Of a DNA stretch of 64,000 nt, positions 1 through 8,578 are shown in pieces. Position 1 is the first letter of the stretch; each line of letters begins with the position of its first letter. The position numbers and the translations under genes are program-made. Under the pieces are notes generated by a model. The model searched no databases. It worked only from the letters and a program-made list of their open reading frames with translations, and was not told where the DNA came from. This stretch comes from Pseudomonas sp. JAI120 (lineage in GTDB: Bacteria > Pseudomonadota > Gammaproteobacteria > Pseudomonadales > Pseudomonadaceae): contig NZ_JACHCZ010000003.1 of the NCBI RefSeq assembly GCF_014207255.1, positions 706,933 to 770,932 on the forward strand, given 5' to 3'.

Positions 1-366
1 ATCCCGATGATCAACGACAGCGAGCTGGAAAGCCTGCTCACCGAAGCCCATGCCGCCGGTGCGCAGAGTGCGGCGTACATGATGTTGCGACTGCCGCTGG
101 AGGTGGCGCCGCTGTTTGAGGAGTGGCTGGCAGCGCATTATCCGCAGCGTGCGGCCCATGTGATGAGCCTGGTGCGCCAGGTGCGCGGTGGTGAGGTGTA
201 CGACAGTCGGTTCGGCGTACGCATGCGGGGCGAGGGGCCATTTGCCGACCTGCTGGCCCAGCGTTTCAGCAAGGCAATCAAACGTCTGGGGCTGAATCGG
301 CGAGAAGGCTTCAATCTGGATTGCACAGCGTTCTGTCCACCGGGCAGACAGATGGCATTGTTGTAG
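1..366 (+). CDS. PA0069-type radical SAM protein, C-terminal fragment
   Basis: The reading frame is open through the left edge of the window, so only about the last 121 residues are visible. The visible part (LPLEVAPLFEEWL, HVMSLVRQVRGG, YDSRFGVRMRGEGPFADLL) resembles the C-terminal region of the Pseudomonas PA0069 family, SplB-like radical SAM proteins of unknown substrate. The CxxxCxxC cluster motif would lie upstream and cannot be checked. The ATG at position 7 is internal, not the start. The gene ends in TAG just before a 226-bp gap in which I see no gene. The family name is from memory of the conserved C terminus. Confidence 0.75.
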   Translation: MPMINDSELESLLTEAHAAGAQSAAYMMLRLPLEVAPLFEEWLAAHYPQRAAHVMSLVRQVRGGEVYDSRFGVRMRGEGPFADLLAQRFSKAIKRLGLNRREGFNLDCTAFCPPGRQMALL

Positions 367-592
367 ACTGAAAAGGAAGAATGCACCATGTCTGTAGGAA
401 TAGTCGCGTTTTGATATCACTGAAACCCGCGATCTAGAGCGGTTCATTCAGTTTGAGTTAAGTTTCGGTGGTTACCTTGTTCAGCGAGTGACTGATGAGT
501 CGGCAGCCTGGTTTTTGGCTTTTACAACTATTCCACTGGCCTGGCGTCGAACTGACCTGAAAACTCCCCTGCATTAATCAAGAGGATGAATC

Positions 593-1324
593 ATGAGTGA
601 CAAGGATAAACAGCCGTTGGCTGCGTCGGCTTCAGCCCCTCAGGTGGCAGAGTCTGCTGATGCAGCGCTAAAACACATCGTTGACGGCTTTTTGCATTTC
701 CATCACGACGTCTTCCCCCAGCAGGAAGAACTCTTCAAGAAACTCGCCACGGCCCAGAGCCCACGGGCGATGTTCATTACCTGCGCCGACTCGCGCATCG
801 TGCCTGAGCTGATTACCCAAAGCTCTCCCGGCGACCTGTTCGTGACCCGCAACGTCGGCAACGTCGTGCCGCCTTATGGGCAGATGAACGGCGGCGTTTC
901 CACTGCCATCGAGTACGCCGTACTGGCCTTGGGCGTGCAGCACATCATCGTGTGCGGGCACTCCGATTGTGGCGCCATGCGTGCGGTCCTCAACCCCGCC
1001 AGCCTGGAGAAGATGCCGACGGTAAGGGCCTGGCTGCGGCATGCCGAAGTCGCCAAGTCCATGGTCGAGGACAACTGCGACTGTGCCAACGAAGGCGAGA
1101 GCATGAAAGTGCTCACCGAAGAAAACGTCATCGCCCAACTGCAGCATTTGCGTACCCATCCCTCGGTGGCGTCGCGCATGGCCAATGGTCAGCTGTTTAT
1201 CCACGGCTGGATCTACAACATCGAGACCAGTGAAATTCGAGCCTATGATGCTGATCAGTCGGCATTCCGACCGTTGAGCGGCGAAGGGCCGATTCCTTCC
1301 GCGACGCCTAAAGCGCGCTTCTAA
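593..1324 (+). CDS. Beta-class carbonic anhydrase
   Basis: Interconverts CO2 and bicarbonate in the cytoplasm. The protein is 243 aa. The beta-class zinc site is clear: CADSR gives Cys64, Asp66 and Arg68, and HSDCGAM gives His123 and Cys126. The N-terminal 25 residues are Ala/Ser-rich and not part of the fold. The start is supported by AGAGGA seven bases upstream of ATG. It is followed 85 bp later on the same strand by a SulP anion transporter, the order of PA0102-PA0103 in P. aeruginosa. This suggests a bicarbonate-handling pair, although SulP proteins also carry sulfate. The C-terminal 25 residues beyond the core look disordered. Confidence 0.95.
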   Translation: MSDKDKQPLAASASAPQVAESADAALKHIVDGFLHFHHDVFPQQEELFKKLATAQSPRAMFITCADSRIVPELITQSSPGDLFVTRNVGNVVPPYGQMNGGVSTAIEYAVLALGVQHIIVCGHSDCGAMRAVLNPASLEKMPTVRAWLRHAEVAKSMVEDNCDCANEGESMKVLTEENVIAQLQHLRTHPSVASRMANGQLFIHGWIYNIETSEIRAYDADQSAFRPLSGEGPIPSATPKARF

Positions 1325-1409
1325 AACACTTCCCTGCCGGGTAAAGCGGTGGCTGCCATGGATGCAGCCAGGCTTTGCCGCGCCCGGCGAATGCCTCGGG
1401 AGAGCCATC

Positions 1410-2957
1410 ATGCGTGCTGCTCAATTGAAAACTGTATTGCCACGGGAGCTGCTCGCCTCCGTGGTTGTGTTTCTGGTCGCCCTGCCCCTGTGCATGGGGA
1501 TCGCCATCGCGTCCGGCATGCCGCCGGCCAAGGGCCTGATCACCGGGATTATCGGTGGCCTGGTAGTGGGCTGGTTGGCGGGTTCGCCGCTGCAGGTCAG
1601 CGGCCCGGCAGCGGGTCTGGCGGTATTGGTGTTCGAGCTGGTGCGCCAGCACGGGATGATGATGCTCGGACCGATCCTGCTGCTGGCCGGCTTCCTGCAA
1701 CTGGTGGCCGGCCGTCTGCGCCTGGGTTGCTGGTTCCGCGTCACGGCGCCAGCGGTGGTGTACGGGATGCTGGCGGGGATCGGCGTATTGATTGTGCTAT
1801 CGCAGATCCATGTGATGCTCGACGGTGCGCCCAAGCCCTCAGGGCTGGATAACCTGGCTGGCTTCCCCGCCGCGCTGGTGGAGGCGATTCCAACCTTGGG
1901 CGGCGGCCTGGGTTGGCAGGCCGGATTGCTCGGTTTGTCGACGATGCTGGTGATGTACCTGTGGGATAAATTCCGTCCGCAAACCCTGCGTTTCGTGCCC
2001 GGAGCTCTGTTGGGCGTGGGCCTGGCAACGGTGACCAGCCTGGTGCTGGCGTTGCAGGTCAAGCGTGTGGAAGTGCCGGAGAACCTCGCCGACGCCATCG
2101 ATTGGCTGCGTCCCAGCGACCTGTTGAACCTGGCTGACCCTCAGTTGCTGATCGCCGCGTTTGCAGTGGCGTTTATCGCCAGTGCCGAAACCCTGCTCTC
2201 TGCTGCAGCGGTAGACCGCATGCACAGTGGTCAGCGTTCTGATTTCGATAAGGAATTGTCCGCCCAAGGTGTGGGCAACATGCTGTGCGGCCTGGTGGGT
2301 GCCCTGCCGATGACCGGTGTGATCGTGCGCAGCTCGGCCAACGTGCAGGCCGGGGCCACCACGCGGTTGTCAGCGATGTTCCATGGCGTATGGCTGTTGG
2401 GGTTCGTACTGTTGTTGTCGAGCGTGCTGCAAAGCATTCCCGTGGCGAGCCTGGCGGGTGTGTTGGTGTACACCGGGATCAAGCTGGTGGATATCAAGGC
2501 CTTCAAGGCCCTAGGTCGTTATGGGCGTATGCCGATGTTTACCTACGCGGCCACGGCGTTGGCGATCATTTTCACCGACCTGCTGACCGGCGTGCTGGTG
2601 GGCTTCGGGCTCACATTGGTCAAGTTGGCGCTCAAGGCCTCGCGCCTGAAAGTCAGTCTGATCGACCTGCCCCAAGAGGGGGAAATGGAGCTGCGTTTGA
2701 CCGGTGCGGCGACCTTCCTGAAAGTGCCGGCGTTGACCCAGGTGCTGGCGACGGTGCCTCCGGGCGCGACTGTGCACGTACCGCTGAGTAACCTGAGTTA
2801 TATCGACCATTCCTGCCTTGAGTTGCTGGAGGAATGGGGCCGGGCGAATGCGGCCAAGGGCTCGAAGCTGGTGATCGAGGCGCGTGGGTTGAAGCGCAGA
2901 CTCGAAGGCCGGGTCAGGATGACGACAGGGATCGGCTCGGCGCCCTCAATCGGCTGA
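1410..2957 (+). CDS. SulP family inorganic anion transporter
   Basis: Inner-membrane anion transporter of the SLC26/SulP family, about 515 aa. The N-terminal part starts with the family-typical PRELLASVVVFLVALPLCMGIAIASG and continues with many hydrophobic segments. A shortened STAS-like domain occupies roughly the last 110 residues (VPLSNLSYIDHSCLELLEEW). I place the start at 1410 (MRAAQLKTVLP) because GGGAG lies 10 bases upstream; an in-frame ATG at 1362 would add 16 residues that look non-coding. Its neighbour upstream is a carbonic anhydrase, so bicarbonate is a reasonable substrate guess, but sulfate cannot be excluded. A REP-like hairpin follows the stop. Confidence 0.9.
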   Translation: MRAAQLKTVLPRELLASVVVFLVALPLCMGIAIASGMPPAKGLITGIIGGLVVGWLAGSPLQVSGPAAGLAVLVFELVRQHGMMMLGPILLLAGFLQLVAGRLRLGCWFRVTAPAVVYGMLAGIGVLIVLSQIHVMLDGAPKPSGLDNLAGFPAALVEAIPTLGGGLGWQAGLLGLSTMLVMYLWDKFRPQTLRFVPGALLGVGLATVTSLVLALQVKRVEVPENLADAIDWLRPSDLLNLADPQLLIAAFAVAFIASAETLLSAAAVDRMHSGQRSDFDKELSAQGVGNMLCGLVGALPMTGVIVRSSANVQAGATTRLSAMFHGVWLLGFVLLLSSVLQSIPVASLAGVLVYTGIKLVDIKAFKALGRYGRMPMFTYAATALAIIFTDLLTGVLVGFGLTLVKLALKASRLKVSLIDLPQEGEMELRLTGAATFLKVPALTQVLATVPPGATVHVPLSNLSYIDHSCLELLEEWGRANAAKGSKLVIEARGLKRRLEGRVRMTTGIGSAPSIG

Positions 2958-2970
2958 CAGAACCGGATCA

Positions 2971-3003
2971 AAATGTGGGAGGGGCTGGCTCCCTCCCACA
3001 TTT
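2971..3003. repeat. REP-like hairpin, possible terminator
   Basis: A 13-bp perfect stem (AAATGTGGGAGGG and its complement) encloses a 7-base loop. The sequence is the outer arm of the fluorescens-group REP element without its usual partner. It sits between convergent genes (the SulP gene and the PA0104-type gene) and could stop transcription from both sides. Confidence 0.8.
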
Positions 3004-3024
3004 GTTCTGTGTCTAATTTAAGAT

Positions 3025-3672
3025 TTAAGCCGGCTGATCCAGCGCCAACTCCACCCCCAGCTTGCGGGAAAGGCACGGCCAGCGCTTCCACGCGGCTTCC
3101 GTGTGCGGGCTTTTCAGCTGTTCGCGATACGCCTCGACCGACTCCAGCGCAAAGCTGTCTTCGTTGAGCATCTCGTCCACCGCGTGGTGTACGGCTTCAT
3201 CCAGCTGGTTGGCGAATGCTTCGCCGATCAACTGATGGGCAATCACGTTGGCCACGGTGGTATCTGCCGGAATCAACGGCTGGCCAAAGTGTTTGATATA
3301 CAAATCGTTGACCTCTTCCACCAGGCGATGGGCCAGGTAAGCCTCGTCCAGCAGGCCGTCGAGCCCTTCGTGGCCAGCCAGGATCGCGGGCGGTTGCAGG
3401 AAGAAATGCTCGGCGATTTTCAGCACGGGCTTTATCTGGCTTTCGATCCCCGCTTCGCGGGCCACGTCATTGGCGGCCTCCAACAAGTCCGGGACGAGTT
3501 CGATGTAGGCGGTCACAAAGCGGGTCATGACTTGGGTGCTATCACCATCAGCCAAAGAAATGGCCGAATGCAGGTGCGGCAATTGCTCTTCCAGCTGCTT
3601 GGCTAGCTGGCCAGTGCTGGCTTCGTGTTGATAGGCACGGGAAATCTGCTCGCGCAATGCGGCGGTGTTCAT
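3025..3672 (-). CDS. PA0104-type conserved protein (DUF6586-like)
   Basis: Protein of 215 aa with no signal peptide or membrane segment. It is acidic and mostly helical in appearance (MNTAALREQISRAYQHEASTG at the N terminus). I recognise it by position and sequence style as the homologue of PA0104, between the SulP and cox genes in P. aeruginosa; the function is unknown. The start at 3672 is chosen because TGGAG stands a few bases upstream; the open frame reaches 3747, but those extra 25 residues (RRSYKRATLCCPYSY) look like untranslated leader. It is transcribed away from coxB and converges on the SulP gene. Confidence 0.8.
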   Translation of the reverse strand: MNTAALREQISRAYQHEASTGQLAKQLEEQLPHLHSAISLADGDSTQVMTRFVTAYIELVPDLLEAANDVAREAGIESQIKPVLKIAEHFFLQPPAILAGHEGLDGLLDEAYLAHRLVEEVNDLYIKHFGQPLIPADTTVANVIAHQLIGEAFANQLDEAVHHAVDEMLNEDSFALESVEAYREQLKSPHTEAAWKRWPCLSRKLGVELALDQPA

Positions 3673-3873
3673 GAAGGCTCCAGTGAAGCAGGCGTAGGAA
3701 TAGGGACAGCATAAGGTAGCTCGTTTATACGAGCGCCTAAGACGCATTTGTCATAATTATTTCATGGTTATGCATACGCGTTATATCGAATTGCCATCGT
3801 TCGTCGGATAAACGATTCCGCACCCGGTTTTATTGGGCCTGGCCACTCATTTTTGCTCATTTGCCCCTACACA

Positions 3874-3901
3874 TTGCGGGGTTGCAGTGCGTGTCTATAC
3901 T
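3874..3901 (+). promoter_or_regulatory. Candidate sigma-70 promoter for the cox operon
   Basis: TTGCGG (3874-3879), a 16-base spacer and TATACT (3896-3901) lie about 140 bp before coxB. The implied leader of roughly 130 nt is long. This is a match by eye only. Confidence 0.4.
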
Positions 3902-4039
3902 CGGGTTTGTACGCGATTAGCTGATGACGCCAGACTGCATAAGCAGGTAAGGCTAAGCGGTTGTAAGCAGTATGGAAGCCGCTCCCTTCGACGCAGGTGC
4001 AAACCGGCGGGATAACAAGAACGATAAGGGGAACCCGCA

Positions 4040-5167
4040 ATGACGCGACATCCACATGTTTGGATGGGCCTCCTGTTGTGGTCAGTATTCGGCCAGGCGC
4101 ACGCCGCCTGGACAACGAATATGGCGCCAGGGGCAACTGAAGTCAGTCACGCTGTGTTCGACCTGCACATGACCATTTTCTGGATCTGTGTGGTAATCGG
4201 CATTGTCGTGTTTGGCGCGATGTTCTGGTCGATGATCGTCCACCGCCGCTCCACGGGCCAGGTTGCGGCCAAATTCCACGAGAGCACCACCGTGGAAATC
4301 CTCTGGACCGTGGTGCCCTTGCTGATTCTGGTCGCGATGGCCATTCCGGCAACCAGGACCTTGATCAATATCTACGACAGCACCGAGTCGGATATCGATA
4401 TCCAGGTCACCGGCTATCAGTGGAAGTGGCATTACAAATACCTGGGCCAGGATGTGGAGTTCTTCAGCAACCTGGCCACGCCCGCCGAGCAGATCCACAA
4501 CCAGGCCACCAAGGGCGAACATTACCTGCTGGAAGTCGACCAGCCGCTGGTGTTGCCGGTGGGCGCCAAGGTGCGCTTCCTGGTGACCGCCGCCGACGTG
4601 ATCCACTCCTGGTGGGTGCCGGCTTTTGCGGTCAAGCGTGACGCCATTCCAGGGTTCGTCAACGAGGCCTGGACCCGCGTCGAGAAGCCCGGCATCTACC
4701 GTGGCCAGTGCGCCGAACTGTGTGGCAAGGACCACGGTTTCATGCCCATCGTGGTCGAGGTCAAGTCCAAGGCCGACTACGACACCTGGCTCGGCGAGCG
4801 CAAGGCAGAGGCCGCCAAGCTCAAGGAGTTGACCTCCAAGGAGTGGACGCTGCAAGAGCTGGTTGCGCGCGGCGACAAGGTCTACCACACCACCTGCGTC
4901 GCCTGTCACCAGGCCGAAGGCCAGGGCCTGCCGCCGATGTTCCCGGCGCTAAAGGGCTCGAAGATCGCCACCGGGCCCGCTGCAGACCACTTGAGCATCG
5001 TCTATCACGGCAAGCCCGGTACCGCGATGGCGGCCTTCGGCAAACAGCTCTCGGAAGTCGATATCGCCGCAGTGGTGACCTACGAGCGCAACGCGTGGGG
5101 CAACAACAAAGGCGACATGGTCACGCCTAAAGACGTGCTGGCCATCAAGCAGGCGGAAAGCAAATGA
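4040..5167 (+). CDS. coxB: Cytochrome c oxidase subunit II with fused cytochrome c domain
   Basis: CuA-bearing subunit of the aa3 oxidase, receiving electrons from cytochrome c at the periplasmic face. The order is: signal peptide (about 1-22), two transmembrane helices (about 40-60 and 85-105), CuA cupredoxin domain and a C-terminal cytochrome c domain. CuA ligands are visible: His189 (VIHSWW), Cys224, Cys228, His232 and Met235 (CAELCGKDHGFM). The haem c site is CVACH at 286-290 with a likely axial Met in the GTAMAAF segment. The fused cytochrome makes this a caa3-like subunit. AAGGGGA upstream supports the start. It is the first gene of the cox operon. Confidence 0.97.
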   Translation: MTRHPHVWMGLLLWSVFGQAHAAWTTNMAPGATEVSHAVFDLHMTIFWICVVIGIVVFGAMFWSMIVHRRSTGQVAAKFHESTTVEILWTVVPLLILVAMAIPATRTLINIYDSTESDIDIQVTGYQWKWHYKYLGQDVEFFSNLATPAEQIHNQATKGEHYLLEVDQPLVLPVGAKVRFLVTAADVIHSWWVPAFAVKRDAIPGFVNEAWTRVEKPGIYRGQCAELCGKDHGFMPIVVEVKSKADYDTWLGERKAEAAKLKELTSKEWTLQELVARGDKVYHTTCVACHQAEGQGLPPMFPALKGSKIATGPAADHLSIVYHGKPGTAMAAFGKQLSEVDIAAVVTYERNAWGNNKGDMVTPKDVLAIKQAESK

Positions 5168-5225
5168 CCGACTTCATCGCTTTTACCTCGACCCGCCCCG
5201 CCCACTCGCTTGCAGGAGAACGGCC

Positions 5226-6815
5226 ATGAGCACTGTGATCGATGACCATGGCCACGCCGGTGACCATGCCCACGGCCCCGCCAAGGGTTTGATGCGCTGG
5301 GTGCTGACCACCAACCATAAAGACATCGGCACGATGTACCTGTGGTTCGCGTTCATCATGTTCCTGCTCGGCGGCTCGTTCGCCATGGTGATCCGTGCCG
5401 AACTGTTCCAGCCTGGCCTGCAGATCGTCGAGCCGGCGTTTTTCAACCAAATGACCACCATGCACGGCCTGATCATGGTGTTCGGTGCGGTGATGCCGGC
5501 GTTTGTCGGCCTGGCCAACTGGATGATCCCGCTGATGATCGGCGCACCGGACATGGCCTTGCCGCGCATGAATAACTTCAGCTTCTGGCTGTTGCCGGCG
5601 GCGTTCCTGCTGCTGGTCTCGACCCTGTTCTCGCCCGGTGGCGGTCCGAATTTCGGCTGGACGTTCTACGCCCCGCTCTCCACCACCTACGCGCCGGAAA
5701 GCGTGACGTTCTTCATCTTCGCCATCCACTTGATGGGCATCAGCTCGATCATGGGCGCGATCAACGTGGTCGCCACCATCCTCAACCTGCGTGCGCCCGG
5801 CATGACCTTGATGAAGATGCCGCTGTTCGTCTGGACCTGGCTGATTACCGCCTTCCTGCTGATCGCGGTGATGCCGGTGCTGGCCGGCTGCGTGACCATG
5901 ATGCTGATGGATATCCACTTCGGCACCAGCTTCTTCAGTGCGGCCGGTGGCGGTGATCCGGTGCTGTTCCAGCATGTGTTCTGGTTCTTCGGCCACCCCG
6001 AGGTGTACATCATGATCCTGCCGGCGTTTGGCGCCGTCAGTTCGATTATCCCGACCTTCTCGCGCAAGCCGTTGTTCGGCTATACGTCGATGGTGTACGC
6101 CACGGCGAGCATCGCGTTCCTGTCGTTTATCGTGTGGGCGCACCATATGTTCGTGGTGGGCATTCCGTTGGTCGGCGAGTTGTTCTTCATGTACGCCACG
6201 TTGCTAATTGCGGTGCCGACCGGCGTGAAGGTGTTCAACTGGGTCAGCACCATGTGGCAAGGCTCGCTGACCTTCGAGACGCCGATGCTGTTTGCCGTGG
6301 CCTTCGTGATCCTGTTCACCATCGGCGGTTTCTCCGGATTGATGCTGGCGATTGCCCCTGCGGACTTCCAGTACCACGACACCTACTTTGTGGTGGCGCA
6401 CTTCCATTACGTACTGGTGCCTGGTGCGATCTTCGGCATCTTCGCCTCGGCCTACTACTGGCTGCCGAAATGGACCGGCCACATGTACGACGAAACCCTG
6501 GGCAAGCTGCATTTCTGGTTGTCTTTCGTGGGCATGAACATGGCGTTCTTCCCGATGCACTTCGTGGGGCTGGCCGGCATGCCGCGCCGGGTGCCGGACT
6601 ACAACCTGCAGTTCGCCGACTTCAACATGGTCTCCTCCATTGGTGCCTTCATGTTTGGCGCCACGCAGATATTCTTCCTGTTTATCGTGATCAAGTGCAT
6701 CCGAGGTGGCCCGCCCGCGCCGGCAAAGCCGTGGGACGGCGCCGAGGGGCTGGAGTGGAGCGTGCCTTCGCCCGCGCCGTACCACACCTTCACCACGCCA
6801 CCGGAGGTCAAGTGA
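5226..6815 (+). CDS. coxA: Cytochrome c oxidase subunit I
   Basis: Catalytic subunit with haem a and the haem a3/CuB centre, 529 aa, with the usual 12 hydrophobic segments. The CuB region FFGHPEVYIMILPAFG holds the His-Tyr cross-link pair, followed by HHMF for the further CuB histidines. HDTYFVVAHFHYVL contains the haem a3 and haem a ligands. The N-terminal segment has an extra His-rich stretch (DDHGHAGDHAHG). AGGAGAA upstream marks the start. It lies 58 bp after coxB and is followed by ctaG, so one transcript is likely. Confidence 0.98.
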   Translation: MSTVIDDHGHAGDHAHGPAKGLMRWVLTTNHKDIGTMYLWFAFIMFLLGGSFAMVIRAELFQPGLQIVEPAFFNQMTTMHGLIMVFGAVMPAFVGLANWMIPLMIGAPDMALPRMNNFSFWLLPAAFLLLVSTLFSPGGGPNFGWTFYAPLSTTYAPESVTFFIFAIHLMGISSIMGAINVVATILNLRAPGMTLMKMPLFVWTWLITAFLLIAVMPVLAGCVTMMLMDIHFGTSFFSAAGGGDPVLFQHVFWFFGHPEVYIMILPAFGAVSSIIPTFSRKPLFGYTSMVYATASIAFLSFIVWAHHMFVVGIPLVGELFFMYATLLIAVPTGVKVFNWVSTMWQGSLTFETPMLFAVAFVILFTIGGFSGLMLAIAPADFQYHDTYFVVAHFHYVLVPGAIFGIFASAYYWLPKWTGHMYDETLGKLHFWLSFVGMNMAFFPMHFVGLAGMPRRVPDYNLQFADFNMVSSIGAFMFGATQIFFLFIVIKCIRGGPPAPAKPWDGAEGLEWSVPSPAPYHTFTTPPEVK

Positions 6816-6848
6816 ACACGCTGACCGCATTCGCTTCAGGGGGATGTC

Positions 6849-7400
6849 ATGGCTGACTCCGTGCCCCTCAAGCGCCTGGTCACCCGCCTGCTGATCCTGG
6901 TGGTGGCGATGTTTGCCTTCGGCTTTGCCCTGGTGCCGATCTACGACGTGATGTGCAAGGCGTTCGGCATCAACGGCAAGACGGCCGGGCAGTACGAGGG
7001 CGAGCAGGTCGTCGACCTCACGCGGCAGGTACGGGTGCAGTTCCTCTCCACCAATGCCATCGACATGGTCTGGGAGTTTCATTCCAAGGCTGACGAGGTG
7101 GTGGTCAACCCCGGCGCAGTCACCGAGATGCTGTTCGTGGCCTACAACCCCACCGACAAACCGATGACCGCCCAAGCGGTGCCGAGCATTTCCCCCGCAG
7201 AGGCGGCGATGTATTTCCACAAGACCGAATGCTTTTGCTTCACCCAGCAAGTGCTGCAGCCAGGCCAGCGCATTGAGATGCCGGTGCGTTTTATTGTCGA
7301 CCGCGACATGCCCAAGGATGTGAAGCATTTGACCCTGGCGTACACGCTGTTTGATATCACTGCGCGCCAACCGCCGGTGGCTGTCCGTACCGGCGGCTAG
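6849..7400 (+). CDS. ctaG: Cytochrome c oxidase assembly protein CtaG/Cox11
   Basis: Copper chaperone that delivers copper to the CuB site of subunit I. The protein is 183 aa, with one N-terminal membrane helix (LVTRLLILVVAMFAFGFALVPIYD) and a periplasmic immunoglobulin-like domain. The copper-binding CFCF motif is present (TECFCFTQQVLQPGQ). AGGGGG upstream of ATG supports the start. It is placed between subunits I and III, as in most proteobacterial aa3 operons. Confidence 0.96.
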   Translation: MADSVPLKRLVTRLLILVVAMFAFGFALVPIYDVMCKAFGINGKTAGQYEGEQVVDLTRQVRVQFLSTNAIDMVWEFHSKADEVVVNPGAVTEMLFVAYNPTDKPMTAQAVPSISPAEAAMYFHKTECFCFTQQVLQPGQRIEMPVRFIVDRDMPKDVKHLTLAYTLFDITARQPPVAVRTGG

Positions 7401-7435
7401 CTACTGTTTGCCCGCTCAATCAGGAGAGCGAATAC

Positions 7436-8323
7436 ATGTCGACTCATGATACGTACTACGTACCAGCGCAAAGCAAATGGCCGATAATTGCCACGATTGG
7501 CATGCTGGTCACCGTGTATGGCCTGGCCGTGTGGTTCAACGACCTGAAGGCGGCACGCCCGGAATCCCACGGGCCGTGGATCTTTTTCGTCGGAGGGCTG
7601 TTGCTGGCCTACATGCTGTTTGGCTGGTTCGGTGCGGTGATCAAGGAAAGCCGTGCGGGTTTATACAGCGCGCAGATGGACCGCTCGTTTCGCTGGGGCA
7701 TGACCTGGTTCATTTTTTCCGAGGTGATGTTCTTTATCGCGTTCTTCGGTGCGCTGTTCTACGTGCGCCACCTGTCCGGTCCCGCGTTGGGCGGCGAAGG
7801 CCCCAAAGGCATTGCTCACATGCTGTGGCCGAACTTCGAGTTTGCCTGGCCGTTGCTCAACAACCCGGACCCGAAACTTTATCCCGCGCCGGAGGGCACT
7901 ATCAGCCCGTGGGGCTTGCCGTTGGTCAACACCATCCTGCTGGTGAGTTCCAGCGTGACCATCACCATTGCCCACCACGCCTTACGCAAGGGGCATCGCG
8001 GCGCGCTGAAGATCTGGCTGGCGATCACCGTCTTGCTGGGCCTTGCATTCCTCGGGTTCCAGGCCGAGGAGTACATCCACGCCTACAAAGAGCTGGGCCT
8101 GACCCTCGGCTCAGGTGTGTATGGCGCAACCTTCTTCATGCTTACGGGCTTTCACGGCGCCCACGTGACCATCGGCACCATCATTTTGTTTGTGATGCTG
8201 ATGCGCATCCTGCGCGGGCATTTCAATGCCGAGCATCAGTTCGGCTTCGAGGCCGCCAGTTGGTATTGGCACTTCGTGGATGTGGTGTGGATCGGGCTGT
8301 TTTTCTTCGTATACGTGCTGTGA
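7436..8323 (+). CDS. ctaE: Cytochrome c oxidase subunit III
   Basis: Structural subunit III of 295 aa with seven hydrophobic helices. Family landmarks include the glutamate-rich helix FSEVMFFIAFFGALFYVRH, GFHGAHVTIGTIILFVMLMRILRGHF and the C-terminal YWHFVDVVWIGLFFFVYVL. CAGGAG stands 10 bases before ATG. The segment between helices 2 and 3 (KLYPAPEGTISPWGLP) is typical of this lineage. It is the last structural subunit of the operon; assembly genes continue after a small opposite-strand gene. Confidence 0.97.
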   Translation: MSTHDTYYVPAQSKWPIIATIGMLVTVYGLAVWFNDLKAARPESHGPWIFFVGGLLLAYMLFGWFGAVIKESRAGLYSAQMDRSFRWGMTWFIFSEVMFFIAFFGALFYVRHLSGPALGGEGPKGIAHMLWPNFEFAWPLLNNPDPKLYPAPEGTISPWGLPLVNTILLVSSSVTITIAHHALRKGHRGALKIWLAITVLLGLAFLGFQAEEYIHAYKELGLTLGSGVYGATFFMLTGFHGAHVTIGTIILFVMLMRILRGHFNAEHQFGFEAASWYWHFVDVVWIGLFFFVYVL

Positions 8324-8329
8324 GGCAAC

Positions 8330-8533
8330 TTACCAAGGCGCGTGAGATACCAGCTGGCCGCTGAAAAAGCCCCAGGCAATCAAGGCCACGGTGATCACGG
8401 CCAGTACGACACGCACGGTCAAGGCAGTGACGAGGCGGTTGGAGTTGCCCTCGTCCTTGACCAGAAAGAACAAGCCACTGAACAGGCTCACGACGGTCGC
8501 GATCAGCATCAGGGCAATGGCTGCTTTGAGCAT
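8330..8533 (-). CDS. Small twin-transmembrane protein (PA0109-type, DUF2909-like)
   Basis: Protein of 67 aa made almost wholly of two membrane helices: LKAAIALMLIATVVSLFSGLFFLV and a second helix, AVITVALIAWGFFSG, separated by a short polar loop (KDEGNSNR). It is encoded against the cox operon between ctaE and the SURF1 gene, as PA0109 is in P. aeruginosa. AGGAAC upstream of the ATG at 8533 supports the start. The longer open frame to 8833 is only the shadow of the SURF1 gene. Its conserved place suggests a role near the oxidase, but that is inference. Confidence 0.82.
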   Translation of the reverse strand: MLKAAIALMLIATVVSLFSGLFFLVKDEGNSNRLVTALTVRVVLAVITVALIAWGFFSGQLVSHAPW

Positions 8534-8578
8534 GGTCTGGTTCCTGGCTTTGGTGGGCATTGAGGGGATGGGCGGGCA

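Noticed and set aside
1362..1409. Upstream start for the SulP gene
   Set aside because: The ATG at 1410 has a proper ribosome site, and the extra 16 residues do not resemble the family.
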